Positions 25,102 to 32,998 of a DNA stretch of 32,998 nucleotides are shown in pieces; positions within the stretch are counted from its first letter, which is position 1; each line of letters opens with the position of its first letter. A program made the position numbers and the translations under genes. The DNA is from Desulfobulbus propionicus (GTDB lineage: Bacteria; Desulfobacterota; Dissulfuribacteria; Dissulfuribacterales; DYOW01): assembly GCA_020720325.1 (NCBI GenBank), contig DYOW01000020.1, forward strand, positions 1-32,998, in the 5' to 3' direction. Under the pieces are notes generated by a model, which did no database searches, was not told the origin of the DNA, and was given only the letters and a program-made list of their open reading frames with translations.

Positions 25102-25964
25102 AAGGCGATACAGTAGTTATAGATACATCACTTGAGCATATATTTGAACATATAAACCAGCTTCCTGTTTTTCCAAAGGTTGTATTTAAGGCATTAAAGC
25201 TTCTTGACGACCCTGATGCAAATCTGAAAGAACTTGCGGACCTCATAAGATATGACCAGGGGTTAAACGCCAATTTTTTAAGACTTGCCAATTCAGCCCG
25301 TTTCGGACTTTCAAGGCAGGTGACACGTCTTGACATGGCCCTTGCCCTTCTTGGCATAGATCAGATAAAAGAAGTCCTTCTTGTCAGCGCCGCCAAACCA
25401 TATCTTGACAAACCTCTTCAGGGATATGGAATGTCAGGTTTTGAGCTCTGGACACATTCCCTTGCAATTACAGTGGTAAGCGAGGTTGTTAGCCGTAAAA
25501 TGGGAATACAGGATTCCACCACGCTTTTTACCGCTTGTCTGATGCATGACATTGGAAAAGTTGCAATGAATGTGCAAATAGGCCTTAAAAACAGTGAAAT
25601 ACTTCAACTTGTTCATCAGGAAAATGTTTCTTTCAATGAGGCTGAATGGAAGGTTGTTGGCGGGGATCACGCTGTTGTTGGCTCAGAGATTTTAAGACAA
25701 TGGGAATTTCCCTTTGAGATAGTGCGCGCTGTGAGAAACCATCATGACCCTGACCTTTACATACAGGACGAACTATCCCTCTGGCTGTCATCCTGCAACA
25801 CCATGACAACCCTTATGGGGCTTTCCTACGGACTTGATACCTTTATGTATAAAATACACCCTGATTTACCCAAAAAACTTGGTCTGACATACGACTTTCT
25901 CTTTGATGTGCTTCAGGATTCAGTGATTGAATTTGAAAAAACAAGAGACATGCTTTATTTATAA
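25098..25964 (+). CDS. HDOD domain protein
   Basis: A 288-residue protein in which the HDOD domain occupies about residues 10-210: HINQLPVFPKVVFKALKLLDDPDANLKELADLIRYDQGL, then SARFGLSRQVTRLDMALALLGIDQIKEVLL. An HD-like metal pattern occurs in the middle (LMHDIGKVAM near 150, and NHHDP near 215), more complete than in many HDOD proteins. These proteins act in signalling, cell-cycle and motility control in Deltaproteobacteria and relatives; no enzyme activity is proven for most. Translation is coupled to the CheD-like gene by a 4-nt overlap. No other signalling domain is fused. Confidence 0.88.
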   Translation: MKGDTVVIDTSLEHIFEHINQLPVFPKVVFKALKLLDDPDANLKELADLIRYDQGLNANFLRLANSARFGLSRQVTRLDMALALLGIDQIKEVLLVSAAKPYLDKPLQGYGMSGFELWTHSLAITVVSEVVSRKMGIQDSTTLFTACLMHDIGKVAMNVQIGLKNSEILQLVHQENVSFNEAEWKVVGGDHAVVGSEILRQWEFPFEIVRAVRNHHDPDLYIQDELSLWLSSCNTMTTLMGLSYGLDTFMYKIHPDLPKKLGLTYDFLFDVLQDSVIEFEKTRDMLYL

Positions 25965-25988
25965 TATTTTATAACAAACTGACTTATA

Positions 25989-27503
25989 ATGAAAAAACTT
26001 TTATATTTGGGGTTCTTTTTTTTTATCATTTTTTTGAATAATCTTTGTGCTGAACCCCTAACCCTTAAAGACCTCGTAAAATCCTCCATTGAAAAAAATC
26101 TTGATATTCAAGCTGAAGAAATTACCATTAAAGAATCAGAAGAATTAACCACTGTTGCAAAATCCAAATACGAACCCCAGATTGAGATAAATCTTAGAAC
26201 AATTGACAGAAATATTCCTTCCTCCACTGCATTTTCCAGCGACGATTCAGATATCTACAGGGAAATCGGGGCTGATGTCTCTCTTTCCAAAATGTTTTCA
26301 TCCGGACTAAAATCCACCGTTAAACTCGAAACAGACAAGTCAATGAACAATTCCTCTGTTGACTCTTTAAGACCCCATTACAATACACTTTTACGCTTTG
26401 ATATAACACAGCCTCTTTTTAAAAATTATGGCGCCCTTATTAACAACAAAGACATTGAAATCAGCAAAAAAGTTGTTTTACAGGCAATAAAAAACTATGA
26501 GAAACAAATAGAATCCATTTCATATGAAACAGAGGCGCTCTACTGGGAACTCTATCAATCCCTTGAAATACTTAAATTAAGTTATTTTTCAAAAGAGCTC
26601 ACAATTAAACTCCTGAAAGCAAATCAGGATAAATTTAATGCCGGCATAATTCCAATAACCGAGGCACAGCAATCTGAAACAGCCCTTGCAGGAAAAGAAG
26701 AAGACATAATAAAGGCAAAGGAAGCAATTGATATTCTTCAAAATAAAATAAAGGATATAACTGGAATCACCTCTTCAATCAATATTATTGAAGAACCTGA
26801 TTATTACTCAAAAACCAGAATTTTTAATGAAAATGAAGGAATTGACATTGCCCTAAGCAAAAGGCCTGAAATAGATATTCAAAAAACTGCCATAGAAATT
26901 ACTGAAATCGATGAAAATTACTATAAAAATCAAACCAGACCCAGCGTTGACCTTCTTGCAAGCGCAAGTTTCAGCGGGCTTTCAGGCGAGGAAAGAAAAA
27001 CAGAATTTTTCCCTGATTTTTCAAATCCAAATAAAGGCGGATATTTTGATTCAGTTAGCGGCGCTGCCACAGGAGATGGAAAGGAATTGTTTGCAGGCAT
27101 AAAATTTTCCCATCCCCTTGATAATAAGGGCGCCAGGGCAAATCTTAAAAAAACGCAATGGACAAAAGAAAAAAACCAGCTAAAACTAATAAGACTCAGG
27201 GAAAAAATAACCCTCGATGTAAAAAACGCCCTGGTCACTATCAATAAGACAAAGGAAAGAATCGAGACATCCATGGAATTTGTCAGGCTTGCGCAGATTA
27301 CGCTTGACCAGGAAATGGAAAGGTTTAGCGCAGGGTTATCTGATACCTTTCATATTTTAAGATATCAGGAAGACCTTGTTAATGCGAAGATAAAACTAAC
27401 TGTCGCAAATTTTGATTATTACAAGGCAATGGCAAACTTTTATTTTGTGACATCCCAAAATCTGGATAATATGGATATAAGAGTTGGCTATAAAGCACAG
27501 TAA
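25989..27503 (+). CDS. TolC family outer membrane channel protein
   Basis: A 504-residue protein with a signal peptide (MKKLLYLGFFFFIIFLNNLCA, cleavage near residue 21) and then the OEP domain: two repeats of long amphipathic helices. LTLKDLVKSSIEKNLDIQAEE opens the mature part, TTVAKSKYEPQIEI is the typical TolC helix-strand joint, and NKTKERIETSMEFVRLAQITLDQEMERFSAG near residue 420 is the second-repeat counterpart. It would form a trimeric channel-tunnel for efflux or type I secretion. No partner ABC or RND gene is adjacent; the next gene is a MurJ-like flippase, so polymer or lipid export is a possible role. The ATG at 25989 has no visible ribosome site. Confidence 0.85.
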   Translation: MKKLLYLGFFFFIIFLNNLCAEPLTLKDLVKSSIEKNLDIQAEEITIKESEELTTVAKSKYEPQIEINLRTIDRNIPSSTAFSSDDSDIYREIGADVSLSKMFSSGLKSTVKLETDKSMNNSSVDSLRPHYNTLLRFDITQPLFKNYGALINNKDIEISKKVVLQAIKNYEKQIESISYETEALYWELYQSLEILKLSYFSKELTIKLLKANQDKFNAGIIPITEAQQSETALAGKEEDIIKAKEAIDILQNKIKDITGITSSINIIEEPDYYSKTRIFNENEGIDIALSKRPEIDIQKTAIEITEIDENYYKNQTRPSVDLLASASFSGLSGEERKTEFFPDFSNPNKGGYFDSVSGAATGDGKELFAGIKFSHPLDNKGARANLKKTQWTKEKNQLKLIRLREKITLDVKNALVTINKTKERIETSMEFVRLAQITLDQEMERFSAGLSDTFHILRYQEDLVNAKIKLTVANFDYYKAMANFYFVTSQNLDNMDIRVGYKAQ

Positions 27504-27504
27504 A

Positions 27505-28874
27505 ATGTCCTGGCAATTTTTTTTTCTTCCTACATAGAAAAATGGAATAAGTGGAAATCAAAGTCCGTTAAAAGATTTATTTTCGGCTCTGCCTTTATTG
27601 TTTCTCTCCTAACAGGAATTGTCTATGTCTTTCACGGCGTTAAGGATATTTACTCAGCTTCAATATTCGGAACAACCGATATCTTTGAAAGCTTTATCCT
27701 TGCCTACACCATTCCTTCATTTATAATAAATCTCATGGCAGGTTCAATAGCTTCAGCTTTTATTCCTGTTTATCTTGATGTAAAAGCAAAAACAGACGAT
27801 GTGTCTGCCTCAAAGCTTTTTAACACCTTTTTAATTTCAGTTCTTTTAATGCTCATAATCTTAACTGTGCCGCTCCATTTTGGGGGAAATTACTTTATTA
27901 AATTTATAGCCGGTTCTTACACGCCGGAAAAAATTATTAAAACCATTGAAATTTACAATTTTCTCCTTATATTAATAGTGTTACAGGTTCTGATTAATCT
28001 GTTCTCAGCCCTTCTAAATGCTTCAAACCGTTTTATCCTTAGCTCAATAACACCCTTAATTTCTTCAATATTAACTATTTTGCTTCTCTTTTTTGCAGGT
28101 AAATTCCTCAATATTTACGCTGTGATTTACGGGCTTATTTTGGGAAGCATTGTCCAGCTAATTCTTCTTATAAACAGGGCATATAAAAAAAATATCTTTA
28201 GCCTGGAACCTCCTTCATTTCACCCGGGCCTTTTTCGTATATGGAAACATTATCTACCTCTTCTCGCAGGCTCTTTTTTTGTCTGTGGAACAATTACCGT
28301 GGATCAGGTAATGGCAGCAACCCTTCCAGCCAAAAGCCTTGCAGCGTTAACGTACGGAGACAGGATTGTATCCGCTATTACAACGCTTCTTATGACAGGG
28401 CTTGGCACAGTTATTCTTCCTGTGTTTTCAAGGCTTATTGCGGCAAATGAAATAGATAGCTTAAGAAAAACCCTATGGTTTTATGTAAAACTAAGCATTC
28501 TTGCAGGGGCTTTGATTTCTGTTTTTTTTATTTTTTTCTCTGAAAATATTGTTAAAATATTCTGGGAAAGGGGCGCATTTACCCAGGAAGACACTATTAT
28601 TGTGTCAAAAATACAATGGATTTACGGGCTTAAAATACCCTTTGTGCTTGCAATAATATTGATTGTCAGGACTATTTCAGCGCTTGGGTTTAATCATTAC
28701 ATAACAGGCATTGCCGTAATAAATATGTGCTCTAATATTATTTTAAACTATATCTTAATGAAATACTTTGATGCCGCCGGAATAGCTGCTTCAACGGTGA
28801 TTGTACATACTATTTCATTTATTCTGGTATTCTTAAGCATAAAAAAAATATTGTTAACGAGAAAAAATCTTTGA
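27505..28874 (+). CDS. MurJ/MviN-family lipid-linked glycan flippase with a frameshift at a T9 tract
   Basis: The frame from 27735 to the stop at 28872 codes for a multi-span membrane protein of the MOP/MurJ type (about twelve hydrophobic segments). Homology clearly extends upstream in the same frame: from 27525 it reads FIFGSAFIVSLLTGIVYVF, then SIFGTTDIFESFILAYTIP, the MurJ N-terminal pattern, but no ATG, GTG or TTG occurs there. An ATG at 27505, 1 nt after the tolC stop, reads MSWQFFF into nine T's (27517-27525) and then hits TAG at 27535. One more T, or a -1 slip, joins it to the downstream frame, giving 456 residues. A CTG start at 27510 is the non-shift alternative. It probably flips lipid II or an undecaprenyl-linked polymer. 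Confidence 0.75.
27517..27525 (+). repeat. T9 homopolymer at the MurJ-like gene start
   Basis: Nine consecutive T's span codons 5-7 of the frame that begins at ATG 27505. Length 9 leaves the ATG out of frame with the flippase; 10 (or 7) would restore it. Such tracts are typical of slipped-strand phase variation, transcriptional slippage, or sequencing indel error. Confidence 0.8.
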
Positions 28875-29830
28875 TATCTATGGAATATATACTATGTAAC
28901 TGCTGCGGCAGCACAAAATTAAAAAAAATCTATGAAAAACCCGATGAAAAGTTCTTTTCTGACGAATGGTTTAATATTGTTGAATGCGAAGAATGCCACC
29001 TTGGTTTTATAAATCCAAGACCATCGGAACAGGAAATAAGCAAATATTATCCTTCTGATTTTTTCAATTACTTCCGAGAGATTGACCATACAAAACGTTA
29101 CACCGAAGAATCAGAATATTTTCTTGATATTGAAAAATCAAGACAAAACCCCAAATTACTTGACATAGGTTGCGCCAACGGTGATTTTCCAAGGTTTATG
29201 AAAAACCGTGGGTGGATTGTGGAGGGTGTGGAGCCGTCAGTCACTTCTGAACCTATAGATGATTTCAAAATATACAAAAAGAAACTTACGGATTTGGAGC
29301 TTAAAAACGAATATTATGACGCTGTCACTGCATGGGCAGTTTTGGAACATACCCACAATCCCTTGGAATATTTTAATAAAATCGGAAAAATTTTGGCAAA
29401 TAACGGCAGGTTTGTCTTTCTTGTCACAAATTTTGAAAGCCTTGCCTCAAAATATCTTTTTGCCGAGGATATACCAAGGCATCTTTATTTTTTTACCCCA
29501 AAAACCATTAAGCGATATCTTGAGAGTTCAGGCATGAAGCTCGTGAAAATAAATTTTTCTGATAAAATATACATGATGCGTTCAAATAACTGGCTCTTAT
29601 TTCTTATAAAATATTTATCAGGGGAAAAACTGCTCTATTCTGATATTCCTTTATCTTACACTAAATTTTTACAAAAAAATAACTTAAAGGATACATTTAT
29701 AAGAAAATTAATTTTTTCTTCAAAAAATCCTCTTTTTATCATGGATAAAATTTTCTGCCCTTTTTTTGATAAAGTTTCTATATTATTAAAAAGATACGGG
29801 ATTATGATATGTGTTGCGGAAAAAAAGTAA
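28871..29830 (+). CDS. Class I SAM methyltransferase with N-terminal zinc ribbon
   Basis: About 316-319 residues. The N-terminus has two Cys pairs (CNCCGS and CEEC) spaced like a zinc ribbon, then GFINPRPSEQEISKYYP, a hallmark of a large methyltransferase group found in sugar and surface-glycan clusters. The Rossmann SAM-binding motif follows: LLDIGCANGDFPRFMKNRGWIVEGVEPS near residues 96-123; AWAVLEHTHNPLEYFNKIGKIL is the post-I/motif IV region. Start: TTG 28871 overlaps the preceding stop by 4 nt; ATG 28880 is equally possible and would give 316 residues. The acceptor is unknown, most likely a sugar or polymer precursor. Confidence 0.85.
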   Translation: MISMEYILCNCCGSTKLKKIYEKPDEKFFSDEWFNIVECEECHLGFINPRPSEQEISKYYPSDFFNYFREIDHTKRYTEESEYFLDIEKSRQNPKLLDIGCANGDFPRFMKNRGWIVEGVEPSVTSEPIDDFKIYKKKLTDLELKNEYYDAVTAWAVLEHTHNPLEYFNKIGKILANNGRFVFLVTNFESLASKYLFAEDIPRHLYFFTPKTIKRYLESSGMKLVKINFSDKIYMMRSNNWLLFLIKYLSGEKLLYSDIPLSYTKFLQKNNLKDTFIRKLIFSSKNPLFIMDKIFCPFFDKVSILLKRYGIMICVAEKK

Positions 29831-29912
29831 AACTAACAATTTTCCTGATGGCTGTGTTGCCTGTCTTCAAAAAATGCTAATTTTACACATTGCGATAAAT
29901 TAATTTTTATTT

Positions 29913-30734
29913 ATGAATACTAAAAAAAAAACATCTCCTTCTTATTGGGAAAATATCTGGCAAAACTCTGATGCTATAAAGGGAATTGATCCCCATGACA
30001 ATAAAATCAGCAATTTTGTAAACAGACAGCTTCACCTGTTTTTTAAAGACTTCCTGAAAAGTCATTTTAGGGACAGCCCCCTTAACAAACTAAAATTACT
30101 TGAGGTTGGATGCGCTTCCTCAGCATGGCTTGCCTATTTTGCTAAAAACTATGACATGGAAGTCTGCGGCATTGACTATTCTGAAAAAGGATGTGAACTT
30201 GCAGAAAAAATCCTTGAAAAAAAAGGTGTTGCGGGTAATATTTCCAGGGAAGACCTTTTTAATCCTTCTCAAAGCCTTTTGCATTCTTTTGATATTGTCT
30301 TTTCATTCGGGCTTGTGGAACACTTTGATCCAATAAATTGTCCTCTCTCTTATTGTTCAAAATTTTTAAAAAATAATGGAATAATGATAACAATTATACC
30401 TAATCTTAAAGGTATTTATGGTTTAATCCAAAAAAAAATTGATATTGAAATTTATAATGCGCATACGCCAGCGGATATTATGGAATTAATCAGGGAACAC
30501 GAAAAAGCTGATTTGGAAATTATAAAATCCCAGTATATTATTTTTTTAAACTTAGGCATGTTAAATATTGAAAAAATAAAAAAAAATTCCCCTTTGCTAT
30601 GGGAAGCCTTAAAAAAAATACGGGGAGCAACAGACATGTTTTTCTGGTTTGCAGAAAAAAAATTCCCGAAAATTTTTATACCCAATAAGACATTTTCTCC
30701 ATACATAATCTGTATTTCAAAATTAAAAACATGA
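29913..30734 (+). CDS. Class I SAM-dependent methyltransferase
   Basis: A 273-residue soluble protein. SAM-binding motif I reads LLEVGCASSAWLAYFAKNYDMEVCGIDYS near residues 61-90; FDIVFSFGLVEHFDPI near 130 is motif IV. The N-terminus SYWENIWQNSDAIKGIDPHDN matches the family of methyltransferases that act on sugars or lipids in surface-polysaccharide loci. C-terminal part (about 190-273) is family-specific and basic. It is separated by an 82-nt AT-rich gap from the previous gene and has no clear ribosome site before its ATG. Confidence 0.83.
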   Translation: MNTKKKTSPSYWENIWQNSDAIKGIDPHDNKISNFVNRQLHLFFKDFLKSHFRDSPLNKLKLLEVGCASSAWLAYFAKNYDMEVCGIDYSEKGCELAEKILEKKGVAGNISREDLFNPSQSLLHSFDIVFSFGLVEHFDPINCPLSYCSKFLKNNGIMITIIPNLKGIYGLIQKKIDIEIYNAHTPADIMELIREHEKADLEIIKSQYIIFLNLGMLNIEKIKKNSPLLWEALKKIRGATDMFFWFAEKKFPKIFIPNKTFSPYIICISKLKT

Positions 30735-30782
30735 ACGGCATTGGCTTTAGTTTTTTTCAAAAAAAATTTCAGGAGGTTTTAC

Positions 30783-31586
30783 ATGTCAGATGACAAAGTG
30801 TTTACCTTTGGTAAAAACTGGTCGGATTTCCTAAGTGTTTTATCCGAAGACAGGATAAAAGAGGCAGAAGAATCCTTAAAAAAGATGATTGGCTTGCAAG
30901 ACCTCGCGGGTTTATCCTTTATTGATATTGGCTCCGGAAGCGGGCTATTTTCCCTTGCAGCCGCCAGATTAAATGCTTCAAAAATCCATTCCTTTGATTA
31001 TGATATCCAGAGCGTTAACTGTGCAAAAGAACTGAAAAGGCGTTTTTTCTCAGATAATGACAACTGGATCATTGAACAAGGTTCTGTGCTTGATCCTGAC
31101 TATTTGAATAAACTTGGAAAATTTGACATTGTATATTCATGGGGAGTTTTGCATCATACCGGAGATATGTGGAAGGCTTTGGAAAATGTGTCATGTCTTG
31201 TTAAGGTCAATGGCATCCTTTTTATTTCCATTTATAATGATCAGGGACTAATGAGCAAATTTTGGAGGATTATCAAGAAAACTTACAATAAAATCCCTGA
31301 TTTTTTAAGACCTTTCTATATTTTTATCGTCTGGTCTCCATTTGAGGCAATATCAATGGCAGGACAAATCATAAGAGGAAAATTACCATGGCAAAGCTGG
31401 ATTGACTATAAAAAAAACAGGGGCATGTCAAGGTTATATGACATAATTGACTGGATTGGCGGTTATCCCTTTGAAGTTGCCAAACCAGAAGATATTTTTA
31501 GGTTTTACAGGTCTAAAGGTTTTATTTTACAAGAACTTGTCACAAGACAGGGAATAGGATGCAATGAGTTTGTGTTTAGAAAATAG
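30783..31586 (+). CDS. Class I SAM-dependent methyltransferase
   Basis: A 267-residue methyltransferase. Motif I FIDIGSGSGLFSLAAARLNASKIHSFDYD near residues 46-74 and motif IV YSWGVLHHTGDMWKALENV near 118-136 are clear. After about 150 the sequence becomes aromatic and basic, with a hydrophobic stretch (FYIFIVWSPFEAISMA) that may be a membrane-facing helix. The ATG at 30783 has AGGAGG at 30771-30776 with 6 nt spacing; a TTG at 30741 in frame would add 14 residues without homology and without a ribosome site. Third of three methyltransferases in a row; role in modifying a surface glycan or lipid is inferred from the row and the MurJ-like gene. Confidence 0.83.
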   Translation: MSDDKVFTFGKNWSDFLSVLSEDRIKEAEESLKKMIGLQDLAGLSFIDIGSGSGLFSLAAARLNASKIHSFDYDIQSVNCAKELKRRFFSDNDNWIIEQGSVLDPDYLNKLGKFDIVYSWGVLHHTGDMWKALENVSCLVKVNGILFISIYNDQGLMSKFWRIIKKTYNKIPDFLRPFYIFIVWSPFEAISMAGQIIRGKLPWQSWIDYKKNRGMSRLYDIIDWIGGYPFEVAKPEDIFRFYRSKGFILQELVTRQGIGCNEFVFRK

Positions 31587-31620
31587 AGTTAATATCAGCT
31601 TCTTTTGTTTCACCAATCTC

Positions 31621-31656
31621 TGAATGATTTTTTTATTACCTTCTAACAATCATTCA
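31621..31656. terminator. Inverted repeat between convergent genes, weak bidirectional terminator candidate
   Basis: TGAATGATT (31621-31629) and AATCATTCA (31648-31656) form a perfect 9-bp stem with an 18-nt loop holding a T run; the right arm covers the stop of the minus-strand gene. Position between converging genes fits a terminator, but no T run follows the stem on either strand, so confidence is low. Confidence 0.3.
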
Positions 31657-32099
31657 TTATGCGTTTTCTTTTTAACTCCGAGCCACTTTTGAATAGCCTC
31701 ATCCCTTTTTTTTGATGACTTATAGGCAACATGCAACATTGATCCATGATCCCAATATTTATAATTTGTTGGTTTACAAAAAGATAAAATCCTTTGCATC
31801 ATTTTTAAGTCATTATTGGTTATAGGAATTTCATCTGGGACTCCGGTCATATTTCCTGTTATTTTATAACCTACCCTAACATCAAGAGTTGCGACCAGTT
31901 CGCAAATATTGGTGGCGCAAAAGTCATAACATCCTCCTGTGCCACAAGCATTTAAATCTTCAAATGCTTCACGCAGCTCATTCTTTGCCTGCTCCACACT
32001 TTTAATATGCTGAACCCAGCTTTCGTCAGCCGCAAAGCCAGCTTGCAAACATCCCAAAAACAAAAAAAATGCAGTTGTCAAAGATACAAATCTTATCAT
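31650..32099 (-). CDS. Cys-rich secreted protein of unknown function
   Basis: A 149-residue exported protein. AGGAGG at 32107-32112 lies 7 nt before ATG 32099, which I prefer to an ATG seven codons upstream because the downstream one begins directly with the signal peptide (MIRFVSLTTAFFLFLGCLQAGFA, cleavage near AGFA-A). FLGC is close to, but not a good match for, a lipoprotein box. The mature part has four Cys in a tight cluster (CGTGGCYDFCATNICE) and one later Cys, suggesting disulfides, then charged stretches. No family is recognised. It diverges from the thermonuclease gene; the 197-nt gap holds AT-rich candidates for two promoters and a doubled CATATAC-like motif, none conclusive. Confidence 0.7.
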   Translation of the reverse strand: MIRFVSLTTAFFLFLGCLQAGFAADESWVQHIKSVEQAKNELREAFEDLNACGTGGCYDFCATNICELVATLDVRVGYKITGNMTGVPDEIPITNNDLKMMQRILSFCKPTNYKYWDHGSMLHVAYKSSKKRDEAIQKWLGVKKKTHNE

Positions 32100-32296
32100 T
32101 TTGTTACCTCCTATAATCATTGGGTCAAATTGCTTTTTGTATCATCATATACATAATCATATACAAGAGACTCTCATAAATACTCCACAGTTTATGAAAT
32201 AATATCCGATTATGAACATTTTTTTGTATATCTTTAGTAATATTTTTATTATAATAAAGTCTGAAATAAATGATACACTAAAAAAAAGGATGTCCG

Positions 32297-32755
32297 ATGT
32301 TAAAACAAACAAATACATTAAAAATTTTTTTTATTATATTAACTTTAAGCCTTATTTTGCCTTTAACAAAGGCTTTTTCCAGGGATATGGCAGGGGAATT
32401 CATCTCAAACTATGACGGAGACACAATGACCGTAAAAATCTTAACCCCTAATGATCCTCTTTACGGAACATCCGAACCTGTAAGGTTAAAAGGAATTGAC
32501 ACCCCGGAAATAAGAGGAAATTGTATCGAAGAAATAAGACTTGCTGAAAAAGCGAGAATCAGACTTAACCAGCTTTGTTATAACAAACCGGTTTTACTAA
32601 AATATGTATTCAGAGACAAGTACAATAGATTGTTAGCCGATGTTTTTTGCGGCGGACTGGATGTGACAGCGATACTTCTCAGGGAACACCTCGGTGTTGC
32701 CTACTCAGGGCACACACAACGTATTGATTGGTGCGGATATCTAAAAAAATATTAG
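32297..32755 (+). CDS. Secreted thermonuclease family (SNase-like) nuclease
   Basis: A 152-residue protein with a signal peptide (about residues 1-26, ending TKA) and an OB-fold SNase domain. The signature is intact: YDGDTMTVKI at 39-48 with calcium-binding Asp, VRLKGIDTPEIRG with Arg63 and Glu71 (S. aureus Arg35 and Glu43 equivalents), and FRDKYNRLLADVF with Arg111 (Arg87 equivalent). It should cut DNA and RNA outside the cytoplasm using calcium. AGGA at 32287-32290 is 6 nt before the ATG. The C-terminus is short for the family, ending DWCGYLKKY. A terminator follows. Confidence 0.87.
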   Translation: MLKQTNTLKIFFIILTLSLILPLTKAFSRDMAGEFISNYDGDTMTVKILTPNDPLYGTSEPVRLKGIDTPEIRGNCIEEIRLAEKARIRLNQLCYNKPVLLKYVFRDKYNRLLADVFCGGLDVTAILLREHLGVAYSGHTQRIDWCGYLKKY

Positions 32756-32773
32756 AGAAGTTAAAAATCTTGG

Positions 32774-32791
32774 TTGGGAGTCTTGGGAGTC
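32774..32791. repeat. Perfect 9-bp tandem duplication
   Basis: TTGGGAGTC at 32774-32782 is repeated exactly at 32783-32791, between the nuclease stop and its terminator. It may be a slippage product or a scar of the nearby transposition event. Confidence 0.6.
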
Positions 32792-32805
32792 TTCAGAATT
32801 TTGTG

Positions 32806-32827
32806 TCAGATTAAATCTGAATTTTTT
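32806..32827 (+). terminator. Rho-independent terminator of the nuclease gene
   Basis: TCAGAT (32806-32811) and ATCTGA (32815-32820) form a perfect 6-bp stem with a 3-nt loop, followed directly by ATTTTTTC. It lies 50 nt after the nuclease stop, with proper orientation. The stem is short but the T run is good. Confidence 0.6.
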
Positions 32828-32846
32828 CAAAATATATCATAATTTC

Positions 32847-32998
32847 CTGTCGATTAATTTCTTCAAAAAGAAGTTTATCAATACCTTTTTCAACCAAAAT
32901 ATTTCAAAATCTACAAATTGTTGTATGATCAGGAACATCTTCTCAACGGATGTTCCGCCAAGAAAGTCTGTTGTTCATCCAGCTAACTACTTGATTTT
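32847..32998 (-). pseudogene. Decayed IS5-type transposase fragment
   Basis: Read on the minus strand in one frame, this end of the window gives SWMNNRLSWRNIR, a stop, EDVPDHTTICRF, a stop, then NILVEKGIDKLLFEEINRQ. This is the conserved N-terminal region of IS5-group DDE transposases (the DUF772-type domain), where the usual wording is VPDHTT-RFR followed by LFEEINRQ. Two in-frame TGA codons (32943-32945 and 32904-32906) and loss of similarity after 32847 show that it is dead and truncated. The part closer to the N-terminus, if any, lies beyond the window. No inverted repeats could be identified. Confidence 0.75.

Noticed and set aside
30741-30782. Earlier TTG start of the third methyltransferase
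   Set aside because: The frame passes through the AGGAGG that serves the ATG at 30783; the added residues are basic and aromatic without homology.

Overview
This is an AT-rich, gene-dense window from a Gram-negative bacterium. It encodes RseP, a TolC-family outer-membrane protein, secreted proteins and many surface-glycan enzymes. The ribosomal/envelope block, the long fused ADP-forming acyl-CoA synthetases, a HDOD/CheD-like pair and a sigma-54-type promoter suggest an anaerobic, deeply branching Deltaproteobacteria/Nitrospirota-like lineage (for example Desulfobacterota or a candidate phylum near it). That placement is inference; no rRNA or tRNA gene was recognised.

Layout. 1-2911: a cut-off secreted protein (minus) behind an unusual leader with repeated AGGAGG motifs, a GT4 glycosyltransferase (minus), then a Ser/Thr-rich protein of unknown function behind a well-matched sigma-54 promoter. 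2912-3500: a non-coding stretch with a nested inverted repeat and a probable rpsB promoter. 3501-11287: the conserved block rpsB-tsf-pyrH-frr-uppS-cdsA-dxr-rseP-tsaB, covering translation, pyrimidine nucleotides, undecaprenyl and phospholipid precursors, isoprenoids, site-2 proteolysis and tRNA t6A. 11368-16430: a SprA-related putative metalloprotease, a second GT4 enzyme, a kinase-fold protein beside a UspA protein, and a GlgA-like glycogen synthase. 16456-16990: a BrnT/CopG-type toxin-antitoxin pair.

17041-25964 is the most interesting part. A tightly packed operon encodes an ADP-forming acetyl-CoA synthetase fused to a GNAT acetyltransferase, a class I histone-deacetylase-like protein (AcuC-like), a CBS-CBS-ACT protein (AcuB-like), a second ADP-forming acyl-CoA synthetase, a BioD-like/DRTGG protein resembling the N-terminal part of long phosphotransacetylases, a CheD homologue that has lost its catalytic Cys and His, and a HDOD protein. 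It looks like the Bacillus acuABC acetylation switch rebuilt around ADP-forming acetyl-CoA synthetases.

25989-31586: a TolC-like protein, a MurJ/MviN-family flippase whose N-terminus is readable only through a frameshift at a T9 tract, and three class I methyltransferases, together suggesting export and decoration of a surface polymer. 31587-32998: two divergent genes for secreted proteins (a Cys-rich unknown and a thermonuclease), a terminator, and a decayed IS5-type transposase fragment running off the end.
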